DNA from: Arthrobacter sp. H14
Lineage (GTDB): Bacteria; Actinomycetota; Actinomycetes; Actinomycetales; Micrococcaceae
Direction: 5' to 3'
DNA length: 50,753 nt
Assembly: GCF_000520495.1 (NCBI RefSeq)
Contig: NZ_KI914666.1
Coordinates: forward strand, 79,239-129,991
In this document: in pieces, positions 26,774 through 36,958 of the stretch
Numbering within the stretch: position 1 is the first letter of the stretch
How the letters are laid out: every line of letters begins with the position of its first letter
Translations under genes and position numbers: made by a program
The notes under the pieces: generated by a model
Seen by the model: only the letters and a program-made list of their open reading frames with translations
The model's database searches: none
Told to the model about the DNA's origin: nothing

Positions 26774-29498
26774 ACACGATGGACATCGGCGTGGTTTCCG
26801 TGGTTTGGCCCTGGGGGTTGTCACGGAAGACCGATTCGAGGGTCGCCTTGGACAGATCCGTATCGTCACCGAGGGCAACACAGCCCAGATCGTTGGCATC
26901 CATGATGGCGGTACCGGCGAAATTCTTCGCGTGCTCAGCGGGAAGTTGTTCACGGAGCAGGCCGCTGAGCCGTGCGGCAACACCTTCGGGATCCGTCGGA
27001 GCAAGCTTCACGGAGTGCGTAGAGGTGCCCACCTGGTACCCGGCGGCGCCATCAATGGCGTTGATGTTATGGCCCACAACCTCGTAGAAAACACCCTTTT
27101 TGCCTTGCAGCTTTCCGAGCACGCTGCGGCCGGATGCGTAGAGGATCCGGGAAAGGCCGACTTCATCGATTGCCAATTGCATGGACCACGGGCTGGCCAG
27201 TCCGATGCCTCCGGGATTGCGGCTGACGAAACGGCTGAGCAGCCGTGCCGCACTGGAAACCTTGATGTCCCAGACCGGAATGGACCGGCCCTGGGTCATC
27301 GCAACGATCTTCTCGCTGACGAATAGATACCAGGGAACATCATTCACGACGCCGGCATGGTCGCCGCCTGCGTCCGACAAGCCTCCAAAGAACCGCTGCA
27401 CGTAGCTCAGGACAGCTGGCTCGAAATCTGTGTCACGGTAGAAGACCTCCGTGCGCAGCGGGTAGCGCCGGAAGGTTGATTCAACCGCACCATCCGTCTT
27501 TCCTCCGCTTCCCGCGACGGCAGGTGCGGTGCCCACGCCGGCCGCCGTGCCGTCGTCGTGCTTCACCGTGATGTCCAACGCCTTGGTGGGGTTGGACTCA
27601 TAATCGGTCTTCGGCTCACTGCCGACCTTGACTTCGGGCTCGTCGAAGTACTCACGCAGCCACAACTCAGTATTGAGCAACCGCCAAAACACCATGGTCG
27701 ATGCACTGTTCTTGTCCTGGAGGTATTCCTCGAACGCATACAGCACGGCGTCCTGATCCCAGTAGGGACGGTACTCGAAGGAGGAGGAGAGGAAAATCTC
27801 GTAGATCTTCTCCTTCATGAGCTTGAACCATTCGGCCTCCGGCGTCGTGAAGCCAATCTTGTTTCGGCGGTTGCTGATCAACTCCGGCAGCAGACCGCGT
27901 GTGGCATCCCGCAGAATGCGTTTGTTCCAACCACCCTTGATGATCGACTCGTCGTCGAGGCTGAAGAGGTACTTGACCACTTCCTTGTCCAAAAACGGAA
28001 CGCGTCCCTCGAGTGAGAACCGCATGGTGTTCTTGTCCTCGTAACGCAGCACGGCAGGCAAGGACTTGTAGAACAAATCGTCAATCAGGCGAAGCTTGAG
28101 GTTGTCCGGGATATTGGAAAACTTCTCGTTGGCGTACTTGCCCGTAAACTCCTTGCGCAGGAGCGAGGAGATGGACAGACCCTTACGGTTCGTAACCATG
28201 CCCCGGAGGCGGAAGCGGCCCAAGCGGTAGAAGATATCGAGTGCGGAAGTGACCTCTTTGGCCAGCTTGCGGTACTCGCCCCGGGTCTTAAGCTGGCGCA
28301 GATAGGCAAAGTAATACGGAACATAGCCGGCCATCATCTCGTCAGCGCCCTGACCATCGAGCAGCACGGTCACATGCTTGGACGCCTCCTGCATTACCCG
28401 GTACTGGGCGTATGGTCCCGAGGAAATGATCGGTTCTTCCTGGGTGCGGACGAAATCCTCAAGATCGATGGCGAATTCGTCAGCCCTCGGGAGGATCTTG
28501 TGCGCGGTGACATTGCCTTGGCAAGTGTCCAGGACGGCGTCAGCGTAGTTTTCCTCATCATTAATCGAGTTCGGAAACACCGCGGAGAATGTCTGCTGGG
28601 TCGCACCGAGTGAGTCGGTGGCAGCGGCATGTTCCTGCATCAGCTTATTAATAGTGACGACGACGGCGGAGGAATCCAGCCCGCCGGACAATGCGGTGCC
28701 GACTGGAACCTCGGACTGCAGACGCAGTCGTACTCCTTCGGTGAAGCGGCGGCGGTATTCGTTGATGACCTCGCGGCTGTACGGCGTCTCCACCGAGGCG
28801 AGCTCCGCGAGTTCCTCCTTGAGCCGGGTGTAGGAACTGACCTCGAACTCACCGGTGGCCGTATCGATGACCATCTTTTCGCCCGGCATCAATTTCCGGA
28901 TGCCGGCAAAGAAGGTTTCCGGTTCGTCGTCGTGGATCCGGAACTGGAGGTAGCGGTAGAGGATGCGCTCATTCGGCCGGCGTTCGATCTTGTCGGCTGC
29001 AAGGATCGACTTGATCTCGGAGCCGAAGAGGATCTGCGGCTTATCGTCCGTGCCGGCGTTGGCGTAATACAAAGGCTTAATACCGAAGTGATCACGTGCC
29101 AGTACGACCCGGGAACGCTTCTTGTCGTAGATGGCAAAGCCGAACATGCCGTTAAAGCGGTCAAACGCCTCATCGCCCCACTCTTCGTAGGACTGCAGCA
29201 GCACTTCCGTGTCGGAGACGGTGCGGAACGTGCGGCCCAGGGCTTCGAGCTCCGCCTTGAGCTCCAGGTAGTTGTAGATTTCGCCGTTGTAGATCAGCAC
29301 GACGTCGCCGTCGGCGCTGTACATCGGCTCCTGCCCATGCGCGACGTCGATAATCGACAACCGCCGGTGGGACAGTCCAACTGTGTCCTCGTTGAAATAG
29401 CCCTCGCCGTCGGGGCCACGGTGCTGAATGCACTCGTTCATTGCTTCAAGAAGGGAGTTGTCCTCCGTGAAGCCACAGTATCCGGCGATTCCGCACAT
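26763..29498 (-). CDS. asnB: Asparagine synthetase B fused to a CofE-like (F420 gamma-glutamyl ligase) domain
   Basis: 911 residues from ATG 29498, chosen because the next codon is the nucleophile Cys (MCGIAGYCGF) and GAGGT lies 8 nt upstream. Residues 1 to about 215 are the class II glutaminase (SHRRLSIIDVAHG, YNGEIYNYLELK, GMFGFAIYD). About 225-621 is the AsnB synthetase with the PP-loop ALSGGLDSSAVV and GQGADEMMAGY. A Gly/Ala/Thr-rich linker covers about 622-675. Residues 676-911 resemble the F420-0:gamma-glutamyl ligase family (VSEKIVAMTQGRSIP, GKKGVFYEVVGHNINAIDG, AIMDANDLGCVALG). AsnB alone is about 620-650 residues, so the tail is an added module. Which amide or glutamyl product the fusion makes is unknown. 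It overlaps DUF4262 by 11 bp at the 3' end and sits between pdxS and pdxT. Confidence 0.85.
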   Translation of the reverse strand: MCGIAGYCGFTEDNSLLEAMNECIQHRGPDGEGYFNEDTVGLSHRRLSIIDVAHGQEPMYSADGDVVLIYNGEIYNYLELKAELEALGRTFRTVSDTEVLLQSYEEWGDEAFDRFNGMFGFAIYDKKRSRVVLARDHFGIKPLYYANAGTDDKPQILFGSEIKSILAADKIERRPNERILYRYLQFRIHDDEPETFFAGIRKLMPGEKMVIDTATGEFEVSSYTRLKEELAELASVETPYSREVINEYRRRFTEGVRLRLQSEVPVGTALSGGLDSSAVVVTINKLMQEHAAATDSLGATQQTFSAVFPNSINDEENYADAVLDTCQGNVTAHKILPRADEFAIDLEDFVRTQEEPIISSGPYAQYRVMQEASKHVTVLLDGQGADEMMAGYVPYYFAYLRQLKTRGEYRKLAKEVTSALDIFYRLGRFRLRGMVTNRKGLSISSLLRKEFTGKYANEKFSNIPDNLKLRLIDDLFYKSLPAVLRYEDKNTMRFSLEGRVPFLDKEVVKYLFSLDDESIIKGGWNKRILRDATRGLLPELISNRRNKIGFTTPEAEWFKLMKEKIYEIFLSSSFEYRPYWDQDAVLYAFEEYLQDKNSASTMVFWRLLNTELWLREYFDEPEVKVGSEPKTDYESNPTKALDITVKHDDGTAAGVGTAPAVAGSGGKTDGAVESTFRRYPLRTEVFYRDTDFEPAVLSYVQRFFGGLSDAGGDHAGVVNDVPWYLFVSEKIVAMTQGRSIPVWDIKVSSAARLLSRFVSRNPGGIGLASPWSMQLAIDEVGLSRILYASGRSVLGKLQGKKGVFYEVVGHNINAIDGAAGYQVGTSTHSVKLAPTDPEGVAARLSGLLREQLPAEHAKNFAGTAIMDANDLGCVALGDDTDLSKATLESVFRDNPQGQTTETTPMSIVFRR

Positions 29499-29596
29499 AG
29501 TGCCTACCTCATCTATTGCTGATCGGTCTCCCGTCAATGCTAATGGCTCTGGCCGACAGAAACTGACCCAACCGACACGACGCCGGAAGGGCCGCC

Positions 29597-29602
29597 TATG
29601 AT
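29597..29602 (+). promoter_or_regulatory. -10 hexamer TATGAT of pdxT
   Basis: TATGAT ends six bases before GTG 29609 and no Shine-Dalgarno sequence is present, consistent with leaderless transcription of the pdxT-yebC unit. Confidence 0.5.
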
Positions 29603-29608
29603 GTCTGG

Positions 29609-30295
29609 GTGACTAATTCAACCGGAACCGCCGACGGGCGGGGACTGCACGTCGGCGTGCTCGCACTGCAGGGAGATGTCCGGGAGCACCTTTATGCGCT
29701 GGAAGCCAGCGGTGCAACGGCCGGTTTGGTACGCCGGCCCGCCGATCTCGACTCCCTCGATGGGCTGATAATCCCCGGCGGGGAATCAACAACGATCGAT
29801 AAGCTCAGCCGGATTTTCGGACTGGCCGGGCCGCTGAAGGAGCGTATCTCCGCTGGACTGCCGGTCTATGGTTCATGCGCTGGAATGATCCTGCTGGCCG
29901 ACGGTATTGCCAATCCCGCCTATGACAGTGCCGGGAATCCGCAGCAGACCTTCGGTGGCCTGGACATCACTGTGCGGCGCAACGTCTTCGGCCGGCAGCG
30001 TGAATCGTTCGAGGCAGATCTTCAATTCGCGCAGCTTCCGTCCGGCGGCGGCGAGCCGGCCCCTGTCCACGCCGTCTTCATCCGGGCACCATCGGTCGAA
30101 CGCGCCGGTGCCGGCGTCGACGTGCTGGCCAGCGTGGAGGCCACAGGCCCAGGTCATACGGAGCCATTGGAAGGGACGGCTAGAATTGTGGCAGTACGTT
30201 CAGGCACTAAGCTGGCGACCTCGTTCCATCCTGAGGTTACGGGGGAGCGCCGCATTCACGAACTTTTCATTCGTATGATCAGAGGAGAAGCGTAA
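29609..30295 (+). CDS. pdxT: Pyridoxal 5'-phosphate synthase glutaminase subunit PdxT
   Basis: A 228-residue class I glutaminase that delivers ammonia to Pdx[13 protein letters not shown] opens the protein, IIPGGESTT is the oxyanion region, the nucleophile Cys lies in [12 protein letters not shown], and the catalytic His and Glu lie in SFHPEVTGE. It starts at GTG 29609. It is 5 nt from yebC, so they are co-transcribed. It is separated from pdxS by an opposite-strand block, unlike the adjacent arrangement common in other bacteria. Confidence 0.96.
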   Translation: MTNSTGTADGRGLHVGVLALQGDVREHLYALEASGATAGLVRRPADLDSLDGLIIPGGESTTIDKLSRIFGLAGPLKERISAGLPVYGSCAGMILLADGIANPAYDSAGNPQQTFGGLDITVRRNVFGRQRESFEADLQFAQLPSGGGEPAPVHAVFIRAPSVERAGAGVDVLASVEATGPGHTEPLEGTARIVAVRSGTKLATSFHPEVTGERRIHELFIRMIRGEA

Positions 30296-30299
30296 AAGT

Positions 30300-31058
30300 A
30301 TGTCGGGCCACTCCAAATGGGCAACCACCAAGCACAAGAAGGCGGTCATTGATGCCCGCCGCGCGAAGTCGTTCGCCAAACTGATCAAGAACATCGAAGT
30401 CGCGGCCCGGGCCGGAGGCGCCGACACGGCCGGAAATCCCGCGCTGGTGGAAGCCATCGCGAAAGCGAAAAAAACGTCCGTGCCCAACGACAACATTGAT
30501 CGTGCAGTTAAGCGTGGCGCCGGTCTGCTCGGCGAAGCAGTCGAGTATCAGACGATTATCTATGAAGGCTATGGTCCCAGCGGTGCTGCGCTGCTGATCG
30601 AATGCCTTACCGACAATAAGAACCGTGCCGCATCCGAAGTGCGGTTGGCGGTTAACCGCAACGCTGGAAACATGGGTGATCCGGGTTCCGTCTCCTACAT
30701 GTTCACCCGCAAGGGCGTCATCTCCCTGCCCAAGAACGACCTTTCCGAAGACGACGTCCTGCTGGCCGTCCTGGAGGCCGGCGCTGAACAGGTCAACGAC
30801 GAGGGCGATTCCTTTGAGGTGATCTCTGAGGCGACGGACCTGCTGGAGGTCCGCACCGCGCTTGAGGAAGCCGGAATCGAGTATGAAACGGATGAAGCTG
30901 CTTTCGTCCCCTCGGTAAAGGTTGAACTCGAACTGGCTGACGCGCGCAAATTCATGCGGCTGGTGGACGCATTGGAGGAGTTGGACGACGTGCAGAACGT
31001 TTACTCCAATGCGGACATCAGCGACGACGTCCGTGACCAGTTGAACGAAGAAGACTAG
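30300..31058 (+). CDS. YebC/PmpR family regulator (TACO1-like)
   Basis: A 252-residue protein with the invariant start [32 protein letters not shown] and internal [27 protein letters not shown] and [12 protein letters not shown] blocks. Members act as DNA-binding regulators or, as shown for some, as translation factors that relieve ribosome stalling; which applies here is open. AGAGGAG precedes ATG 30300. It lies upstream of ruvC, a linkage widely conserved in bacteria. Confidence 0.95.
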   Translation: MSGHSKWATTKHKKAVIDARRAKSFAKLIKNIEVAARAGGADTAGNPALVEAIAKAKKTSVPNDNIDRAVKRGAGLLGEAVEYQTIIYEGYGPSGAALLIECLTDNKNRAASEVRLAVNRNAGNMGDPGSVSYMFTRKGVISLPKNDLSEDDVLLAVLEAGAEQVNDEGDSFEVISEATDLLEVRTALEEAGIEYETDEAAFVPSVKVELELADARKFMRLVDALEELDDVQNVYSNADISDDVRDQLNEED

Positions 31059-31156
31059 ATTTCCGTGCTGGAGCGCGGACCGTATCCGGATGCGCAGGTG
31101 CCGTTCTCAAGTGCGTGGCGGCCGGACAACCGGTGTCGGCGGTCAGGCTGCCTCCT

Positions 31157-31738
31157 GTGACGCTCCGTGTTCTCGGCGTCGACCCCGGTCTGACCCGCTG
31201 CGGATTTGGGGTGGTCGATGTTGAGCCCAACCGGCGGGCCACACTCGTAGCTGTGGGGGTCGCCGGTACGGAGCCTGCCGAACGTCTTGACCTGCGGTTG
31301 CTGGCAATTGCCCGGGCGGCGGATGAGTGGCTGGACACGCACAAACCGCAGATCGTCGCCGTCGAACGGGTCTTCAGCCAGCTCAATGTCAGCACCGTCA
31401 TGGGAACAGCTCAGGCGTCAGGAGTCGTTATCGCAGCCGCGGCCCGCCGGGGGATTCCCGTTGCTTTGCACACGCCAACCGAGGTGAAAGCCGCAGTCAC
31501 AGGGCACGGTTCCGCTGATAAAGCCTCGGTGACGAAGATGGTGACCAAGATTCTCCGGCTCAGCGACCCGCCCAAACCTGCCGACGCCGCCGACGCGCTT
31601 GCTTTGGCCATCACCCATGCGTGGCGTTCCGGTCCAAACGCTGCCGGCCCAGAACAGGGAGCTTCGATGACGGCCGCGCAGAAAGCGTGGGCCGACGCCG
31701 AATCGAAGGCAAAGTCAGGAACGGGACGCGGCCGTTAA
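31157..31738 (+). CDS. ruvC: Holliday junction resolvase RuvC
   Basis: 193 residues from GTG 31157, chosen because the family begins [15 protein letters not shown] there; the frame is open back to 31115. Catalytic acidic residues are visible: Asp in [12 protein letters not shown], Glu in [11 protein letters not shown], and the [12 protein letters not shown] pair near the C-terminus. The dimeric endonuclease cuts Holliday junctions loaded by RuvAB. It has an Ala/Lys-rich tail common in actinobacteria. ruvA follows after 103 nt. Confidence 0.95.
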   Translation: MTLRVLGVDPGLTRCGFGVVDVEPNRRATLVAVGVAGTEPAERLDLRLLAIARAADEWLDTHKPQIVAVERVFSQLNVSTVMGTAQASGVVIAAAARRGIPVALHTPTEVKAAVTGHGSADKASVTKMVTKILRLSDPPKPADAADALALAITHAWRSGPNAAGPEQGASMTAAQKAWADAESKAKSGTGRGR

Positions 31739-31841
31739 GATGGGGCGGCGGTGTGGCGGCACGCTAATTGTCGGAGCCCCACGTTAGGGTTAGTAAATAT
31801 GTTCGGTATACAGCCTGGACGCTAATAAGGAGGCCACTGCC

Positions 31842-32486
31842 ATGATCAGTTCACTGCGCGGAACAGTTGCCCATGTCGGCTTGAACTCCGCAATCATCGA
31901 CGTCAACGGCTTCGGCATGCTGGTTCAGGCGACGCCACAGACTTTGAGCAGCCTGCAAACCGGCCGGGAGGCAAGCGTCTGCACCGCGATGGTCGTCCGT
32001 GAGGATTCAATGACACTGTACGGCTTTGAAGACGCTCAGCAGCGGGAGGTTTTCGAGACTCTGATCGGTGTCAGCGGGGTAGGCCCCCGGCTGGCCCTGG
32101 CAGTGCTCGCGGTTCACGATCCGGAGGCAATCCGGGTGGCTGCATCCTCTGGTGATGACAAAGCGTTCAGCAAGGTACCCGGCATTGGTCCCAAGGGTGC
32201 ACGCCGGATCGTTCTTGAACTGGCCGGTAAACTCGTTCCGCTCGAAGATAAGGCCGCACCCGCCTCGGGATCGGGCTGGAAGCCAAAGGTGCTCGAGGCG
32301 ATGACAGGTCTTGGTTGGTCTGAAAAAGATGCCTCTGCCGCCATAGACGCGGCCACAGAGGAGGCCCCTGAAGTGGCGGCACGGGGCAATGTCGCGGAAA
32401 TCCTGCGCCTGACCCTTCGCCGGCTCGGCCAGGACGGTGCACGGAGTTCCCGGGCATCTTCGGACAAAGTGACTGCAGGTTCCTGA
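31842..32486 (+). CDS. ruvA: Holliday junction DNA helicase subunit RuvA
   Basis: A 214-residue junction-binding tetramer subunit. [25 protein letters not shown] is the OB domain. Helix-hairpin-helix motifs are [17 protein letters not shown] and [19 protein letters not shown]. The C-terminal domain III ([18 protein letters not shown]) binds RuvB. AAGGAGG gives a strong ribosome binding site for ATG 31842. The stop overlaps the ruvB start by 1 nt (TGATG). Confidence 0.97.
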   Translation: MISSLRGTVAHVGLNSAIIDVNGFGMLVQATPQTLSSLQTGREASVCTAMVVREDSMTLYGFEDAQQREVFETLIGVSGVGPRLALAVLAVHDPEAIRVAASSGDDKAFSKVPGIGPKGARRIVLELAGKLVPLEDKAAPASGSGWKPKVLEAMTGLGWSEKDASAAIDAATEEAPEVAARGNVAEILRLTLRRLGQDGARSSRASSDKVTAGS

Positions 32487-33580
32487 TGGAGCCAGGATCA
32501 GAGCAGGAGAATCCACTAATCTCGTCCAACAGCGAACCGGAGGAGAGGGCCATGGAGGCTGCCCTCCGCCCCCGGAACCTTGACGACTTCGTGGGCCAGC
32601 AACGGGTCCGCCAGCAACTCTCGCTGTTGCTGGAAGCGTCCCGATTGCGGGACCGCAGCGCCGACCATGTGCTGCTTTCCGGTCCGCCAGGCCTGGGCAA
32701 GACCACGTTGGCGATGATTATCGCTTCAGAGATGAACGCGCCGTTGCGGATCAGCTCAGGTCCGGCCATCCAACATGCCGGTGATCTTGCGGCCATACTG
32801 TCCTCGTTGGCCGAGGGAGAAGTCCTGTTCCTCGACGAAATCCACCGGATGTCCCGTCCCGCTGAAGAAATGCTCTACATGGCAATGGAGGACTTCCGCG
32901 TCGACATTGTTGTTGGGAAAGGCCCAGGGGCAACAGCCATTCCGTTGGATCTTCCGCCATTCACGCTGGTGGGCGCCACCACCCGTGCCGGACTGTTGCC
33001 GGGTCCGCTGCGCGACAGATTCGGATTCACCGGACATTTGGAATTTTATTCGGTGGAAGAGCTCGAACTAGTGCTCAGACGCTCGGCGATGCTAATGGAT
33101 CTCAAGGTGAATTCGGCTGCCTTCAGTGAGGTGGCGGGCCGTTCCCGCGGCACACCACGTATTGCCAACCGTCTTCTGCGTCGTGTCCGTGATTGGGCGC
33201 TGGTCCATGGGATCGAGCAAATTGACTCGCGGGCAGCCTCGGCTGCGCTGGACATGTATGAAGTTGATGAAAAGGGTCTGGACCGCTTGGACAGGGCTGT
33301 CCTGCTGGCGTTGATTAACAAATTCCGCGGCGGGCCGGTTGGTCTTTCCACTCTGGCCATTGCTGTGGGGGAGGAGCCGGAAACCGTGGAGACGGTTGCC
33401 GAGCCTTATTTGGTCCGGGAGGGACTGCTCGGTCGTACTCCGCGCGGACGGATTGCCATGCCGTCGGCATGGGAACACCTCGATCTGCCTCTGCCCGCCC
33501 ACATGTCGGCGGCCGGACAGGACGAATTGTTCGGAATTGGAACCGAAAATGTTCCGGAATGGCTACAAAACTCACGTTAA
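32486..33580 (+). CDS. ruvB: Holliday junction branch migration ATPase RuvB
   Basis: A 364-residue AAA+ motor. Walker [10 protein letters not shown], Walker [10 protein letters not shown], sensor 1 VGATTRAG and the arginine-finger region PLRDRFGF are all present, as is the C-terminal winged helix ([17 protein letters not shown]). It opens with the RuvB-typical [14 protein letters not shown]. It is translationally coupled to ruvA through TGATG. Confidence 0.98.
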   Translation: MEPGSEQENPLISSNSEPEERAMEAALRPRNLDDFVGQQRVRQQLSLLLEASRLRDRSADHVLLSGPPGLGKTTLAMIIASEMNAPLRISSGPAIQHAGDLAAILSSLAEGEVLFLDEIHRMSRPAEEMLYMAMEDFRVDIVVGKGPGATAIPLDLPPFTLVGATTRAGLLPGPLRDRFGFTGHLEFYSVEELELVLRRSAMLMDLKVNSAAFSEVAGRSRGTPRIANRLLRRVRDWALVHGIEQIDSRAASAALDMYEVDEKGLDRLDRAVLLALINKFRGGPVGLSTLAIAVGEEPETVETVAEPYLVREGLLGRTPRGRIAMPSAWEHLDLPLPAHMSAAGQDELFGIGTENVPEWLQNSR

Positions 33581-33729
33581 AACAGCATTTGGCGACTTCT
33601 CCGACTAGACTGGTATGACATCCGGCACGATCGTGCCCAACCACTGTTGTGCGAACCGCCGGATCTGTGTGTCCAACGGCACGTTGGCGCATCCCATAGA
33701 CCGCAGATGAAGAGGAACGGAACATAACT

Positions 33730-34209
33730 TTGTTCGTAAATGTTTTGGCCGAAATCACCCAAGGCTCCGGGGACGCACCAGCGTTTGACCCTTTCCTGCT
33801 GATCATGTTGGCCATCTTCGGCGTCTTCATCTTCATGATGTTCCGCAAGAATAAGAAGGCCCAGAAGAAGACGCAGGAGCAACAGTCACAAATGGCACCC
33901 GGCGTGGAGGTGATGACCAGTTATGGTCTCTTCGGTACCGTCGTCGCCCTGGACGAGGCTGAGAACAAGGTAGTCCTCGAACTGTCTCCGGGTAACCAGG
34001 CCACGGTTCACCGTCAGTCGGTCACCAAAATTGTGACGCCTGTTGAAGAGGACGACGACGACGCCGTTCCGGATGATGCCTCGTCACTGACCGGCACTGA
34101 TGCCTCCGGACCCACCGGTGCTGCGGGGTCACATGCTGACGACACCGTTGATTCCACGGAGGAAACTGTTCACCGTCCCGGCAAGGATGAAAACGACAAG
34201 GACCGCTAG
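33730..34209 (+). CDS. yajC: Preprotein translocase subunit YajC
   Basis: A 159-residue protein that starts with TTG 33730, behind a GAGGAACGGA purine tract. One membrane helix (PFLLIMLAIFGVFIFMMF, about residues 22-39) is followed by the YajC cytosolic domain with GVEVMTSYGLFGTVVAL. The C-terminal half is a long acidic, low-complexity tail, common in actinobacterial YajC. It is an accessory of SecDF. The 149-bp spacer after ruvB has no gene; TTGGCG and TATGAC about 19 bp apart near 33590-33620 may be its promoter. Confidence 0.93.
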   Translation: MFVNVLAEITQGSGDAPAFDPFLLIMLAIFGVFIFMMFRKNKKAQKKTQEQQSQMAPGVEVMTSYGLFGTVVALDEAENKVVLELSPGNQATVHRQSVTKIVTPVEEDDDDAVPDDASSLTGTDASGPTGAAGSHADDTVDSTEETVHRPGKDENDKDR

Positions 34210-34214
34210 TCGCG

Positions 34215-35936
34215 ATGCCACGTACCGGTACAACCGCCGTAGCCAGACGGGTCCTCGTCTGGCTCGGCGTAATTACTGCGCTGCTCACCGCTTTACTGGC
34301 AGGGGGCACAAACTGGGGCAATGCCAGCTGGGTCCCCAAGCTTGCCCTCGACCTGGAGGGCGGTACGCAGATGATTCTGTCGCCGGAAGTGACCGGCGAC
34401 GCTGAAATAACTGACGAGCAGCTGCAGCAGGCTGTCCAGATTATCCGCCAACGTGTTGACGGGTCCGGAGTCTCCGAAGCCGAGATCACTACCCAATCGG
34501 GCGACAACGTCGTCGTCAGCCTTCCCGGCATTCCCTCGGCTGAGACTCGCCAGCTGATTCAGACCTCGGCCGAACTCCAGTTCCGTCCGGTTCTGGAGGT
34601 AGCAAATGGTGCACCTGTTCCCAAGGATCAGCGAACCCCAGAGGACCAGCTGCCGACGCCTTCGGCCGAACCGGCTGGCGCCAGTGACCCAAACTGGATC
34701 GACGCGGAACTTCAGAAAGAATTCGAGGCCCTCAACTGCACGGGCAAGGCTGCAAACGCGCCTGTTGAAGACAAACCATTGGACCAGGCCGTAGTTGCCT
34801 GTGACCCGGATACCGGCGCGAAGTACATTTTGGGGCCGGTGGAAGTACAAGGCGACCAGATCACTGACGCCGGTTTCGGGCAAGTCCAGAGCACCACCGG
34901 CTCCACACTGAACCAGTGGGCCGTCAATATCGAGTTCAACGACGACGGAACTCAAGAGTTCGAAGACGTGACAACACGTCTCTTTAGCCTCGACGGCGCG
35001 CGGAACCAGTTCGCCATCGTCCTCGACGGCAAGGTGATTTCGGCTCCCACCACGAATGCTGTGATCTCCGACGGCCGGCCACAGATTACCGGTAACTTTA
35101 CGGAGGATTCTGCCCGGGCGCTGTCTGAGCAGCTGAAGTACGGTGCCCTGCCGATCAGTTTTGAGATACAGAGCGAAAACCAGATTTCCGCCACGCTCGG
35201 TGAAGATCAGCTTCGTTCGGGAGTGCTGGCCGGTGTTATCGGACTACTCCTGGTCGTTGTTTACTCACTGTTCCAGTACCGCGCTCTGGGATTCGTCACC
35301 GTCGCGTCCTTGGTTGTGGCCGGCGTCCTGACGTATTTAGCAATCTGTATCCTGGGCTGGACCGAGAACTATCGATTGTCCCTGGCCGGTGTAGCGGGTC
35401 TGATTGTGGCCATTGGCCAGACGGCGGACTCTTTCATCGTCTACTTTGAACGCATCAGAGATGAACTCCGCGATGGGCGCGGTCTCGTTTCAGCGGTGGA
35501 GAACGGCTGGCGACGCGCTAAACGTACCGTTCTCGCCTCGAAGGCCGTCAACCTACTGGCCGCCATCGTGCTCTACTTTGTCGCGGTAGGGAACGTGCGT
35601 GGATTTGCTTTCACCTTGGGCTTGACGGCCATTGCGGACCTGATCGTGGTCTTCATGTTCACCCACCCAACTCTGCAGCTCCTCGCACGTACAAAGTTCT
35701 TTGGCGGGGGCCACAAACTCTCCGGCCTTGACCCTGCCGGACTCGGGGTGCTGCCGCTCTACCGGGGCGGCGGCCGGCTGCGTCAGACCATCGACCGCAC
35801 GCCGCCCAAGACGGGAAAGAACGCGGTCGCTTCAGGGGAAGCGGGCAGACGGCAAACCATCGCCGAGCGGAGGCTTGCGGAGAAACAGGATTCCATGGCC
35901 GGTCCTTCCAAGAGCCAGGACGAGGAGACCAAGTAA
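34215..35936 (+). CDS. secD: Protein translocase subunit SecD
   Basis: A 573-residue RND-type Sec accessory. The first membrane helix (about 15-35) is followed by LDLEGGTQMIL, the large extracytoplasmic P1 domain with RVDGSGVSEAEITTQ, then five more helices beginning near QLRSGVLAGVIGLLLVV. The proton-relay region GLIVAIGQTADSFIVYFERIRDE is present. It uses the proton motive force to complete protein export with SecF. The start ATG 34215 is 5 nt after yajC, and the end overlaps secF (TAATG). Confidence 0.97.
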   Translation: MPRTGTTAVARRVLVWLGVITALLTALLAGGTNWGNASWVPKLALDLEGGTQMILSPEVTGDAEITDEQLQQAVQIIRQRVDGSGVSEAEITTQSGDNVVVSLPGIPSAETRQLIQTSAELQFRPVLEVANGAPVPKDQRTPEDQLPTPSAEPAGASDPNWIDAELQKEFEALNCTGKAANAPVEDKPLDQAVVACDPDTGAKYILGPVEVQGDQITDAGFGQVQSTTGSTLNQWAVNIEFNDDGTQEFEDVTTRLFSLDGARNQFAIVLDGKVISAPTTNAVISDGRPQITGNFTEDSARALSEQLKYGALPISFEIQSENQISATLGEDQLRSGVLAGVIGLLLVVVYSLFQYRALGFVTVASLVVAGVLTYLAICILGWTENYRLSLAGVAGLIVAIGQTADSFIVYFERIRDELRDGRGLVSAVENGWRRAKRTVLASKAVNLLAAIVLYFVAVGNVRGFAFTLGLTAIADLIVVFMFTHPTLQLLARTKFFGGGHKLSGLDPAGLGVLPLYRGGGRLRQTIDRTPPKTGKNAVASGEAGRRQTIAERRLAEKQDSMAGPSKSQDEETK

Positions 35937-36949
35937 TGCCTAGTTTTTCAACGTTCGGCAATGAGCTCTACACGGGCAAGCGATCCTACGACTTTGTGGG
36001 CAAGCGAAAGCTTTGGTTCTCCATCACGCTGGTCCTGATTGTTGTTTCGATCATCATTCCGGTGGTCAAAGGTGGGTTCAACCTCGGGATCGATTTCCGC
36101 GGCGGGTCCCAGTTCACCGTGTCCAACGTCGTTGAAGAGGACATTGCCGCCGGCGAGGAAGCTGTGACCTCCGTGGTGGCGGAAGCCGAACCACGGGTGA
36201 CGAATATTTCCAACAACACCATGCGCGTCCAGACTGATCAGTTGAGTGACGAACAGACGCTCGACGTCCGGGATGCACTGCGGGAAGCGTACGGGGTCTC
36301 CCAACAGGAGGTAACGTCCACCTATATCGGTCCTGCCTGGGGACAGGACGTCACCCGGCAGGCGATTCAGGGGCTGATTATCTTCGTGGCCCTGGCCGCC
36401 GTGATGATGGCGATCTACTTCCGCACTTGGAAGATGTCGCTGGCTGCGGTCAGCGGTATGGTCACCGTGCTGGTCACTTCGGCTGGATTGTATTCGTTGA
36501 GCGATTTCGAAATCACGCCTTCGGCTGTCATCGGATTCCTGACGATCCTCGGCTACTCGCTCTATGACACGGTGGTCGTTTTCGACAAGATCCGGGAGAA
36601 CACGCTCGACATCGATAAGTCGACTAAGAGGACTTTCGCCGAGCAGGTGAATCTCGCCACCAACCAGACACTGGTGCGCTCAATTAACACATCGGTGGTT
36701 GCTGTATTGCCGGTGGCATCAATCCTGTTTATTGGCGTCTACCTGCTTGGTGCCGGTACGCTCCGCGATCTGGCCCTCGCCCTGTTTGTCGGCATCATTA
36801 TTGGAGCGGCAACGACTATCTTCGTCGCGGCCCCGATGTATTCTATGCTCCGGGAAGGCGAACCTGAACTTCAGCGGCAGGCAAAACGCGTCCGGCAGCG
36901 GCGTGCCCAGGAGGAAGCCGAAGCATCGCGGGAAACCGCAACAGCCTAG
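35936..36949 (+). CDS. secF: Protein translocase subunit SecF
   Basis: A 337-residue partner of SecD with six membrane helices. GINLGIDFRGG-type sequence appears as FNLGIDFRGGSQFTV, the P4 domain follows, and then ILGYSLYDTVVVFDKIREN and LVRSINTSVVAVLPV, which are family signatures. The charged C-terminal tail (RQAKRVRQRRAQEEAE) is cytosolic. Translation is coupled to secD by a 1-nt overlap. A perfect stem-loop terminator follows. Confidence 0.97.
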   Translation: MPSFSTFGNELYTGKRSYDFVGKRKLWFSITLVLIVVSIIIPVVKGGFNLGIDFRGGSQFTVSNVVEEDIAAGEEAVTSVVAEAEPRVTNISNNTMRVQTDQLSDEQTLDVRDALREAYGVSQQEVTSTYIGPAWGQDVTRQAIQGLIIFVALAAVMMAIYFRTWKMSLAAVSGMVTVLVTSAGLYSLSDFEITPSAVIGFLTILGYSLYDTVVVFDKIRENTLDIDKSTKRTFAEQVNLATNQTLVRSINTSVVAVLPVASILFIGVYLLGAGTLRDLALALFVGIIIGAATTIFVAAPMYSMLREGEPELQRQAKRVRQRRAQEEAEASRETATA

Positions 36950-36958
36950 GCAACTGAC

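Noticed and set aside
31739-31841. Possible SOS box before ruvA
   Set aside because: Only a half-site (TGTTCG at about 31799-31804) is present; no matching TCGAAC arm at the required spacing.
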